DNA of 22,391 bases from Planctomycetaceae bacterium (GTDB taxonomy: Bacteria > Planctomycetota > Planctomycetia > Pirellulales > Pirellulaceae): NCBI GenBank assembly GCA_018658605.1, contig JABHUV010000103.1, forward strand, positions 1 to 22,391, read 5' to 3'. The notes beneath the pieces are model-generated. The model saw nothing but the letters and a program-made list of their open reading frames with translations, was not told where the DNA came from and made no database searches. Below, one piece after another: positions 16,264 through 22,391 of the stretch (the first letter of the stretch is position 1; each line of letters starts with the position of its first letter). The translations under genes and the position numbers were made by a program.

Positions 16264-17790
16264 CTATTTGTTGGATCGATGTCTAGCAGCACCAATGGTT
16301 TTACGCAACGTATCGCGCATTACATCACTAGGTGCATCTTCGTCAGTGAAAAACTTGAACTGCAGCTCAGCTTGTTTTACAAACATCTCCACACCACTAA
16401 CGGTTTTACAGCCATTCTCACGTGCAGTTTTCAACAGCAATGTTTGTTCCGGATTATAAATTGTATCAAAAACGATCATCCGACGACTCATGCCGGATTC
16501 TTCAAATGGCGATTCGTTAACCTCCGGATGCATTCCTACCGGTGTACAGTTAATCAACACGTCAGGACTCACTTGATGCCGGTCTTCCCACTTGATCGCC
16601 TCGCATTTAAGCTCGGAAGCCAAACCCATTGACCGTTCATAGGTGCGGGATGTAATTTGCAGTTTAGCCCCTCGATCGACGACTCCCATCGCTATCGCTC
16701 GAGCAACTCCGCCCGCCCCCAAAACCAGCACACGTTTTCCATCCATCCATTTTGAATCTGCGTCCTCATCAGCAGCTTCGGCTAAACTCAACATTGCTCC
16801 ATAAAGATCTGTGTTATAGCCAATCACGTCATCGCCATCAAACACAACCGTATTCACCGCTCCAATTTTCCGCGCACCACTTTCGATCTTAGTCAACATT
16901 GCCATCACATTTTCTTTGTGTGGAATAGTAACACTTAATCCGCGGATTCCAAGTTCTGGAGCTTCTCGTATAAACTGCTCTAAATGATCACTCGGAACGC
17001 GTAACGGGACATACACTCGATTCATCCCCATCGCCGAAAAAGCAGCGTTGTGAATAATCGGACTCATGCTATGACCCACCGGATCCGCAATCACACCGTA
17101 GACCTCGGTATCGGTATCAATCGATTCATATCGATACGTATCAGTCATCTGTTGAAAGCTAAGTTGCCCTGGTGCTAATTGACGCTCATGATGAAAGGTG
17201 CCATAGGTAAAAGGTGCTCCAAACTTTCCTGCTAGAATTCGGGACGAGGCACCAATATCCCCCATGCAAATACCAATTGTCGGAATTGAGGTCGACTCAA
17301 GCAAGTGCAACATCCGTGTTACATCATTTGGACAATTAGCTAAACAAGCGATCTTAACGATGTCCGCATCTTTGTCGGCGAGACGCGCATGAATGGAGAC
17401 TAAGTCCTGCGGAGTCTCATCAAAATCGTGCAAACTAATAATTCGCTTTGTCGCGCCGTAACGAGGAACTTGGTCGGCAATATCTTCTTCCAAATCAATA
17501 TAATCAGCGCCCGCAACAATCGCCGCTCGCAATAGAATAATTCGATTCTCTTCTGTGCCTTCCCACTTTCCACCGTCTTGCTGGCGTCGACAAGTCATCA
17601 CAACTGGTGACGGGCGATCTTTAAGTAGTCTTTGCAATGTAACATTACGACGAATATAATCTAAACGCATTTCAACGAGCCTCGCACCCTGCTCCACCAA
17701 ATGGCGATGCTCGGCGATCACTTGCTTGTGTCGCCCACGGCCAATGCTAACGCAAATAACAGAAGATAGTTCAACATCCGCCTCTGTCAC
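16264..17790 (-). CDS. aroDE: Bifunctional 3-dehydroquinate dehydratase (type I) / shikimate dehydrogenase
   Basis: Two enzymes are fused. The N-terminal part (about residues 8-225) is a type I dehydratase with EMRLDY, the catalytic His in IISLHDFDETP and the Schiff-base Lys in DIVKIACLAN. The C-terminal part (about 228-508) is an NADP-dependent shikimate dehydrogenase with GHSMSPIIHNAAF (shikimate-binding serines), SVTIPHKENV (catalytic Lys), GYNTDLYGA (Asp) and VLGAGGVARAIA (nucleotide-binding loop). Together they turn 3-dehydroquinate into shikimate. The GTG at 17790 is preferred, since GAGG lies eight bases upstream and the protein then begins near the conserved ICVSIGRGRHK. ATG 17844 and TTG 17865 are in frame but add 18-25 unmatched residues. 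aroK follows after nine bp. Confidence 0.93.
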   Translation of the reverse strand: MTEADVELSSVICVSIGRGRHKQVIAEHRHLVEQGARLVEMRLDYIRRNVTLQRLLKDRPSPVVMTCRRQQDGGKWEGTEENRIILLRAAIVAGADYIDLEEDIADQVPRYGATKRIISLHDFDETPQDLVSIHARLADKDADIVKIACLANCPNDVTRMLHLLESTSIPTIGICMGDIGASSRILAGKFGAPFTYGTFHHERQLAPGQLSFQQMTDTYRYESIDTDTEVYGVIADPVGHSMSPIIHNAAFSAMGMNRVYVPLRVPSDHLEQFIREAPELGIRGLSVTIPHKENVMAMLTKIESGARKIGAVNTVVFDGDDVIGYNTDLYGAMLSLAEAADEDADSKWMDGKRVLVLGAGGVARAIAMGVVDRGAKLQITSRTYERSMGLASELKCEAIKWEDRHQVSPDVLINCTPVGMHPEVNESPFEESGMSRRMIVFDTIYNPEQTLLLKTARENGCKTVSGVEMFVKQAELQFKFFTDEDAPSDVMRDTLRKTIGAARHRSNK

Positions 17791-17957
17791 AACGAGTACC
17801 TCATATTTTTCACCAACAAACTTATCTCTGTTATATCTGACCATCAACAAGTTAGATCGCAACAATCAAGATCTATTTTACTTACATTCGTCCATTCGGA
17901 AGTCATTAATCAAGTCAAACTCAGTGTTACATACCGGTTATATGATAGCATCTACGG

Positions 17958-17977
17958 GCGATCCTGTTTATGATCGC
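17958..17977 (-). terminator. Small hairpin downstream of mutL
   Basis: GCGATC (17958-17963) and GATCGC (17972-17977) form a six-base-pair stem with an eight-base loop, about 10 bp past the mutL stop. On the minus strand no T-tract follows; a T-tract lies on the plus-strand side, where there is no gene to terminate. A real role is uncertain. Confidence 0.25.
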
Positions 17978-17986
17978 ATTTTTCAC

Positions 17987-19831
17987 CTAAATACCTGTCC
18001 GTTGGAATCGCTTGTCCAATTCGTCTTGAGTGAAAACTAAGCTTGTAGGCCGGCCATGGGGACAGTGATGCGAATCTTGGCATAACGCACGCCACTCTAA
18101 TAGCGATTCGATTTCGTCAGACGTCAAAGAATCCCCCGCTTTGACCGCACCTTTACAAGACATCATGTGCATCAATTCGTCCAGCAAGTCGCGTTTCTCG
18201 AGTTGATCACCATCGACAATCATGATTTCTATAACACTACGCAACAATTCCTCAATCCGGACCCGACGCAACATAGCCGGGTAACTCGATACTAAAACTG
18301 TATCACCACCAAACGCTTCGACTTCGAGACCTAACTGTCGCAGTTGATCTTGCTGCTCTAAGACCAATGCACACTCGGCAGACGCCAAAGTCACTGGTTC
18401 CGGCACCAATAATCGCTGTATTTCCAACTCACCCGCTAACACCTTTTTACGAATTTGTTCATACAATATTCGCTCATGCAACGCGTGTTGATCAATCACA
18501 AGCATCCCGCGTTCATCTTCGGTGATAATATATCGATTTTGTATTTGAATCCCCCAACTTGATCGAACGGCAGAGTTGAAAACGGCAGGAAACTCATCTG
18601 ATTCACTCGGCGCCTGAGATGGATCTGTTGGCTGCTCGGTCAAAGTTGCAGATGCAATATTTGTCGGATCTAACGCCTGACGAAAACTGTCTGGCATCTG
18701 TGGTGAGCGGTCGCCAATTCCCCAAGCATCACTGGTTGCGGTCGGGGCTTTAAAATCAAACTGCTGATTTGTTTCCGAGGCTAGGACTGTCGAAGCGCCT
18801 TGTTCTTCATCTTGTCCTGCATCACGTACTCGTGCCGTTAAATCTGTCGCTAGAAACTTATTCCGAATCGTACTTAGCACTTGGCTATACATCTTGCGGC
18901 TATCTTGAAATCGCACCTCCAATTTAGTGGGATGCACATTAACGTCTACCATTTCTGCCGGCATGTCCATTTTCAAGAATGCAATCGGATAGCGACCGTG
19001 AATCAACAACCCACGATACGATTCGCCTAACGCATGTTGTAACGAACGATCACGGATATGCCTACCGTTAAGAAACAGAAATTGCATGCGGGTGTGAGAA
19101 CGAAAGAAGGTGGGGTCAGCAACATAGCCTGAAATAACGACGTCATCAATTTCACTTTCCACCCAGATCAATCCCTGAGCTAAGTCTCTGCCAAAGAAGT
19201 GGGCAATTCGATCCTTCCAATTATCAACGACGGGTAAATCATGAATTAGGCGACCGTTGTGCTTGATGCTAAAATGCACGGCACAATAGGCCAAAGCAAT
19301 CCGAGTGAAAGCTTCCGTAATATGCCCCATTTCTGTTTGCACCGTTTTGAGATACTTGCGCCGCACTGGCGTGTTAAAAAAGAGGTTGCGGACCTCGATC
19401 AAAGTTCCCTGTGGACATCCCGTTGGCCGTAATTCTGAACGTTGTCCTCCGCTGATTTCGATGACGTTTCCCACTTCTTCGTCCGCCGTTCGACTACGCA
19501 ACGTCATTTGACTCACTTCTGAAATCGAAGCCAACGCTTCGCCACGGAAACCTAGAGTTCTCACCGAGAATAAATCGTCCGCTGACCGAATCTTACTAGT
19601 GGCGTGACTGGCAATTGCCAATTCCATTTGATCTGCCGCAATTCCGTGTCCATTATCAACAACACGTATCAAATGACTGCCACCCTCCTCAATCGTGATA
19701 TCGACACGAGTTGCTCCGGCATCGACGGCATTTTCGATCAGTTCTTTGACGGCACTCGCAGGCCGCTCGATCACTTCCCCAGCGGCAATCTTATTGATAA
19801 TGCTTGTCGAAAGCTGCTCTATCCGCGGCAT
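17987..19831 (-). CDS. mutL: DNA mismatch repair protein MutL, endonuclease type
   Basis: MutL links mismatch recognition by MutS to strand removal. The N-terminal GHKL ATPase is complete: IAAGEVIERPASAVKELIENAVDAGA (Glu30, Asn34), VVDNGHGI, HATSKI, RTLGFRGEALASI. A Gln/Ser/Asp-rich linker (about 335-420) leads to the C-terminal dimerisation domain. This has the nicking-endonuclease motif DQHALHERILYE (447-458; pattern DQHAx2Ex4E), with MSCKGAVKAGD and CPHGRPT as the further metal-site motifs. The organism should therefore use nick-directed repair rather than the MutH/Dam system of E. coli. The start at 19831 (MPRIEQLS) matches the family; an ATG at 19843 adds four residues. It lies 40 bp after the response regulator gene and may be co-transcribed with it. 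Confidence 0.96.
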   Translation of the reverse strand: MPRIEQLSTSIINKIAAGEVIERPASAVKELIENAVDAGATRVDITIEEGGSHLIRVVDNGHGIAADQMELAIASHATSKIRSADDLFSVRTLGFRGEALASISEVSQMTLRSRTADEEVGNVIEISGGQRSELRPTGCPQGTLIEVRNLFFNTPVRRKYLKTVQTEMGHITEAFTRIALAYCAVHFSIKHNGRLIHDLPVVDNWKDRIAHFFGRDLAQGLIWVESEIDDVVISGYVADPTFFRSHTRMQFLFLNGRHIRDRSLQHALGESYRGLLIHGRYPIAFLKMDMPAEMVDVNVHPTKLEVRFQDSRKMYSQVLSTIRNKFLATDLTARVRDAGQDEEQGASTVLASETNQQFDFKAPTATSDAWGIGDRSPQMPDSFRQALDPTNIASATLTEQPTDPSQAPSESDEFPAVFNSAVRSSWGIQIQNRYIITEDERGMLVIDQHALHERILYEQIRKKVLAGELEIQRLLVPEPVTLASAECALVLEQQDQLRQLGLEVEAFGGDTVLVSSYPAMLRRVRIEELLRSVIEIMIVDGDQLEKRDLLDELMHMMSCKGAVKAGDSLTSDEIESLLEWRALCQDSHHCPHGRPTSLVFTQDELDKRFQRTGI

Positions 19832-19871
19832 AACATGTCCCATCCGTTGGAATCAAAACCAAACTTAGCTT

Positions 19872-21284
19872 CTATAAATCAAATTCTTTGAGTTTTCGGT
19901 ATACAGTTCGAGCTCCGATTCCTAAGATCCGAGCAGCCTCCTCACGATTACCGTCCGTCAACTTCAATGTCTCTTGATAGGCCCAACGTTCAATATTAGA
20001 CAACGACTGCCCAATTAACTCTGAAGGACCAGAAGTAACTGGCACCTCCATGTCCTCGCTGGAAACAAAATCAGGTGGCAAATCATCTCCGTTTAAAACA
20101 CCGTCTGTGTCCAATACTACCATGCTCTCAATTGTATTTCTCAATTGCCGAATATTTCCTGGCCAGGCATGTGCATATAACTGCCGCATGACTTCAGCCG
20201 AAATAGACTCCACCTGTTTGGCGTGACGGTCGCAAAATTGCTTACGAAAATGGTTAACCAACGGCACGATGTCATCACGTCGTTCACGTAGTGCCGGCAA
20301 CTCGATCGTGACAACATTTAAACGGTAGTATAAATCATTACGAAATTCGTTGTTGGCAACTGCTTCCTCTAACATGCGATTTGTGGCGGATATGACCCGC
20401 ACATTCACTTCCTGTGGTTTATGGTCACCCACTCGAGTGATTTGGTGCTCTTCTAATACTCGCAACAACTTGGTTTGAGTGGCCAAGGGCATGTCACCGA
20501 TTTCATCTAAGAACAGTGTGCCGCCGTCGGCATATTCGAATGCCCCGACGCGATCAGCGTGAGCGTCCGTAAATGCCCCCTTCGCATGACCAAACAATTC
20601 GCTTTCAACTAGGTTTTCTGCGACCGCTGCGCAGTTTAACGGTACTAAACGTTTGCCTTTGCGAGGACTATTTTGATGAATGGCTTGAGCAATTAACTCC
20701 TTACCCGTTCCACTTTCGCCGGTTATCAAAACAGTCGCATCGGTTGCAGCAATCCGCTTCAATCGATCAATGACAGCCTGCATCTTGTCGCTGCAATATA
20801 TAATCCCGTCAAAACCAAATTTTTCGTCTAAACGTTGTTTAAGCTCAGCATTCTGGCGTCGTAAACCGACGGATTGAATAGCCCGCGCCGTAATTGCCCG
20901 TAACCGTTTGGGCGTAATTGGTTTTTCTAAGAAATTGTACGCCCCGGATTGCATCGCCTCGACCGCTAACGGAACCGATGCATGTCCCGTCACCATAATG
21001 ATTTCTGCATCCGGCAACAGTTGCTTGGTCTGCTCCAAGATAGCCATTCCATCTACATCGTTCATCATTAAATCGGTGATGATAACGTCATAATTATTTT
21101 GTTGAATCATCTTCAAACCATCTGGACCCGAAGTGGCAACGCTGACTGCATAGTCTTCCGTCTCAAGACTCTCTGTCATTGCGGCAGCAAGGGGCGGATC
21201 GTTATCGACCACCAATATCCGAAAGTCACCGTTGGTCAATTCACTGATGCCAATGGTTTCAAATGTTTCAGGTGGTTCTGCCAT
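19872..21284 (-). CDS. Sigma-54-dependent response regulator, NtrC family
   Basis: The 470-residue protein has three domains. The receiver (about 22-135) has phosphoacceptor Asp71 in IITDLMM, Thr99 in VTGHAS and Lys121 in LEKPI. The AAA+ domain has Walker A GESGTGKE (189-196), the sigma-54 contact loop GAFTDA (236-241; consensus GAFTGA), Walker B GGTLFLDE and WPGNIRQLRN. A Fis-type helix-turn-helix (NREEAARILGIGARTVYRKLKEF) ends it. When phosphorylated it should open promoters held by sigma-54 RNA polymerase. The ATG at 21284 is chosen because a strong ribosome binding site precedes it; a GTG at 21302 would lie upstream of that site. It follows a histidine kinase gene after 14 bp, clearly its partner. 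Target genes are unknown. Confidence 0.95.
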   Translation of the reverse strand: MAEPPETFETIGISELTNGDFRILVVDNDPPLAAAMTESLETEDYAVSVATSGPDGLKMIQQNNYDVIITDLMMNDVDGMAILEQTKQLLPDAEIIMVTGHASVPLAVEAMQSGAYNFLEKPITPKRLRAITARAIQSVGLRRQNAELKQRLDEKFGFDGIIYCSDKMQAVIDRLKRIAATDATVLITGESGTGKELIAQAIHQNSPRKGKRLVPLNCAAVAENLVESELFGHAKGAFTDAHADRVGAFEYADGGTLFLDEIGDMPLATQTKLLRVLEEHQITRVGDHKPQEVNVRVISATNRMLEEAVANNEFRNDLYYRLNVVTIELPALRERRDDIVPLVNHFRKQFCDRHAKQVESISAEVMRQLYAHAWPGNIRQLRNTIESMVVLDTDGVLNGDDLPPDFVSSEDMEVPVTSGPSELIGQSLSNIERWAYQETLKLTDGNREEAARILGIGARTVYRKLKEFDL

Positions 21285-21291
21285 AATTTTG

Positions 21292-21298
21292 TCCTCCC
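21292..21298 (-). promoter_or_regulatory. Ribosome binding site deciding the regulator start
   Basis: GGGAGGA on the minus strand lies seven bases before the ATG at 21284. It is the strongest Shine-Dalgarno sequence in the window and sits directly after the kinase stop codon. It argues for 21284 rather than the GTG at 21302 as the start of the response regulator. Confidence 0.75.
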
Positions 21299-22036
21299 TC
21301 ACTCTTCAAGTCTAGCTGGAGTAGGAAATTCTAATGTAAACTTGGTGCCATGTCCCTCTTCGCTTTCGACTCCAATACGACCGCCATGAGCACTTACCAC
21401 TTTGCGAGCCATTGGCAGTCCTAGTCCAGACCCAGTAGGTTTTGTGGTGTAAAATGCCGTAAACATATTCAACGCAGTGTCTTCACTCATGCCACATCCT
21501 GTATCAATCACATCCATGGCAATCCCGTTTGGAGTTAGATGAGTCCGAACCGTTAACTCACCACCGTCGGACATCGATTCCAAAGCGTTTTTGATTAGGT
21601 TCGCCAAGGCAGCTTGTAATGTTTCGAAATCCATCCGCATCGCTGGTAATTCGGGATCCATATAACGTACAATTTCAACGTTTTGTGATTTCGCTTGTGC
21701 CTCATACATGTCTAATACCGTAGTTATCTGTTTGTTCAATGAACCAACAGACAACTCTAAATCCCGCAACTTAGCAAATTTCAAAAAATCGTTTAACAAC
21801 CGTTCGAGGCGAACACATTGATCATGAACTGTCTGGATTTTCGTCCAAACACGACGTTCCCGAGGCGATTCAGCGTCGATTAATTCTTCTTCCACTAATT
21901 CCATATTCATCCGAATAACCGATAGCGGGTTTTTGATTTCGTGAGCCAATGAACCGGCAATTTGCGCAAGCTCCGCATACTGCAATTGCAGCTGCTGGGT
22001 GCGTTCTTGCCAAATTTCCAGTTCACGATCAGCCAT
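21299..22036 (-). CDS. Soluble histidine kinase, NtrB-like core without sensor domain
   Basis: The 245-residue protein is almost only a kinase core. A coiled-coil-like lead of about 25 residues precedes the H-box SLAHEIKNPLSV (phospho-His32). The ATPase domain follows with N-box ANLIKNALES (145-149), G1 box DTGCGM (177-182), FTAFYTTKPTGSGLGL as F and G2 boxes, and a complete C-terminus (GTKFTLEFPTPA). No membrane segment, PAS, GAF or HAMP domain is present, so it probably acts in the cytoplasm and takes its signal from a partner protein or through its short N-terminal helix. It ends 14 bp before the NtrC-type regulator, its likely phosphate acceptor. The start has no clear ribosome binding site. 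Confidence 0.93.
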   Translation of the reverse strand: MADRELEIWQERTQQLQLQYAELAQIAGSLAHEIKNPLSVIRMNMELVEEELIDAESPRERRVWTKIQTVHDQCVRLERLLNDFLKFAKLRDLELSVGSLNKQITTVLDMYEAQAKSQNVEIVRYMDPELPAMRMDFETLQAALANLIKNALESMSDGGELTVRTHLTPNGIAMDVIDTGCGMSEDTALNMFTAFYTTKPTGSGLGLPMARKVVSAHGGRIGVESEEGHGTKFTLEFPTPARLEE

Positions 22037-22067
22037 AAATCATTATTCAATTCAAAACGCGACTATC

Positions 22068-22097
22068 TCTATAGTTATTTTGTCAATTCACAATCAA
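22068..22097 (-). promoter_or_regulatory. Candidate promoter for the kinase-regulator-mutL block
   Basis: On the minus strand TTGATT (22092-22097) is followed after 18 bp by TATAGA (22068-22073), giving a start about 25 nt before the kinase ATG. Matches are moderate and the surroundings are AT-rich, so chance occurrence is possible. An overlapping TTGACA at 22077-22082 has no -10 at proper spacing. Confidence 0.35.
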
Positions 22098-22185
22098 TAC
22101 TGAGCGTAAAAAAACAAACCAACCGTCGTTGTATTTTACCTCAAAGTTCTTCTTTATTTCAGTATCCATTTTCAAGCACATACAT

Positions 22186-22225
22186 AAAAACCGACAGCTG
22201 AAGTGATCCAGCTATCGGCTTTTTA
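22186..22225 (-). terminator. Intrinsic terminator after the Arg/Gly/Asp-rich gene
   Basis: A ten-base-pair stem (22191-22200 with 22209-22218, one G-U pair) and an eight-base loop are followed by five Ts on the minus strand. Five As precede the stem, and on the plus strand five Ts also follow, so the element could work in both directions. It begins about 20 bp past the stop at 22247 and insulates the kinase operon from the upstream gene. Confidence 0.85.
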
Positions 22226-22246
22226 TGAAATAATTGTGGATCAAAA

Positions 22247-22391
22247 TCAATCGCGACTTCGGCGACGTCCACCACGGCGGTTACCACCGCCGTCATTTCT
22301 GTCATCTCGGCGGTCATCCCGATCTCCACGGCGGTCATCCCGATCTCCACGGCGGTCATCCCGATCTCCACGGCGGTCATCCCGATCTCCA
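22247..22391 (-). CDS. C-terminal tail of an Arg/Gly/Asp-rich protein, 5' part beyond the window
   Basis: Only the last 47 codons are present. They read GDRDDRR four times, then DDRNDGGGNRRGGRRRSRD and a TGA stop. This frame is preferred over the alternative minus frame (repeats of MTAVEIG) because it ends directly before a strong intrinsic terminator and has the composition of a known kind of tail. Disordered RGG/RD-rich tails occur on RNA-binding proteins such as DEAD-box helicases, RRM proteins and some polynucleotide phosphorylases. Which of these it is cannot be told without the upstream part. The repeats are identical at DNA level, so the tail length may vary between strains. Confidence 0.65.
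   Translation of the reverse strand, partial: GDRDDRRGDRDDRRGDRDDRRGDRDDRRDDRNDGGGNRRGGRRRSRD
22308..22391. repeat. Four perfect tandem copies of a 21-bp unit, running off the window
   Basis: Copies lie at 22308-22328, 22329-22349, 22350-22370 and 22371-22391 without a single mismatch. On the minus strand each encodes GDRDDRR in the tail of the partial gene. Identity even at third codon positions points to recent expansion by slippage or recombination. The array probably goes on past the window edge. Confidence 0.9.

Noticed and set aside
17844..17906. A 20-codon minus-strand frame just upstream of aroDE, reading MTSEWTNVSKIDLDCCDLTC, whose TGA overlaps the ATG at 17844.
   Set aside because: It has three Cys but only one aromatic residue, so it does not fit an aromatic-pathway attenuator; there is no ribosome binding site before it, and the preferred aroDE start is 17790.
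22159..22380. Minus-strand frame of 73 codons with repeated MTAVEIG as a gene.
   Set aside because: It is the shifted frame of the Arg/Gly/Asp-rich tail and runs through the intrinsic terminator at 22186-22225.
22308..22391. Repeats at the right edge as a CRISPR array.
   Set aside because: The 21-bp units are directly adjacent with no spacers and translate in frame as GDRDDRR.

Overview
The window looks like a chromosomal segment of a planctomycete, most likely of the Pirellulales group. This rests on family traits rather than a marker gene: a long AtpB with a His/Asp-rich loop, a fused AroD-AroE enzyme, weak Shine-Dalgarno signals before most genes, and a base composition that looks balanced to slightly AT-rich. 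No tRNA, rRNA, insertion sequence, prophage or CRISPR array was seen. Almost all of it is housekeeping sequence.

Layout. Positions 1-8097 (+) hold the F1Fo ATP synthase operon in the order atpZ-like (cut by the window edge), atpI-like, atpB, atpF, atpH, atpA, atpG, atpD, atpC. The proteolipid gene atpE, normally between atpB and atpF, is missing: only 121 bp lie there and they encode no hairpin-type membrane protein. A large YfhO-type membrane protein (8172-10853, +) follows. Its 3' end overlaps convergently with cysE (10825-11781, -). Next come hisA and hisH (-), then an OmpA-like lipoprotein and an A24 prepilin peptidase (+). The peptidase gene overlaps convergently with aroK, which follows aroDE on the minus strand. 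The last block, all minus strand, reads histidine kinase, sigma-54 response regulator, mutL. At the far edge is the 3' end of an Arg/Gly/Asp-rich protein gene with a clear intrinsic terminator.

The most interesting element is the roughly 200-nt leader in front of cysE. A good promoter (TTGACA, 16 bp, TAATAT) on the minus strand is followed by a 17- or 20-codon reading frame ending Asp-Cys-Leu-Cys-Cys-Cys-Arg-stop. After it lie several mutually exclusive or nested hairpins, ending near the cysE start. CysE makes O-acetylserine, the direct precursor of cysteine. The arrangement has the form of a leader-peptide attenuator that senses cysteine supply through Cys-tRNA. Cys-rich leader peptides of this kind are known from mycobacteria; I know of none in planctomycetes.

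The genes work in separate pathways: ATP synthesis (atp), membrane glycosylation (YfhO, by family), cysteine (cysE), histidine (hisA, hisH), shikimate/aromatics (aroDE, aroK), envelope and pilus-like secretion (OmpA-like lipoprotein, prepilin peptidase), mismatch repair (mutL) and sigma-54-dependent signalling (kinase/regulator pair).
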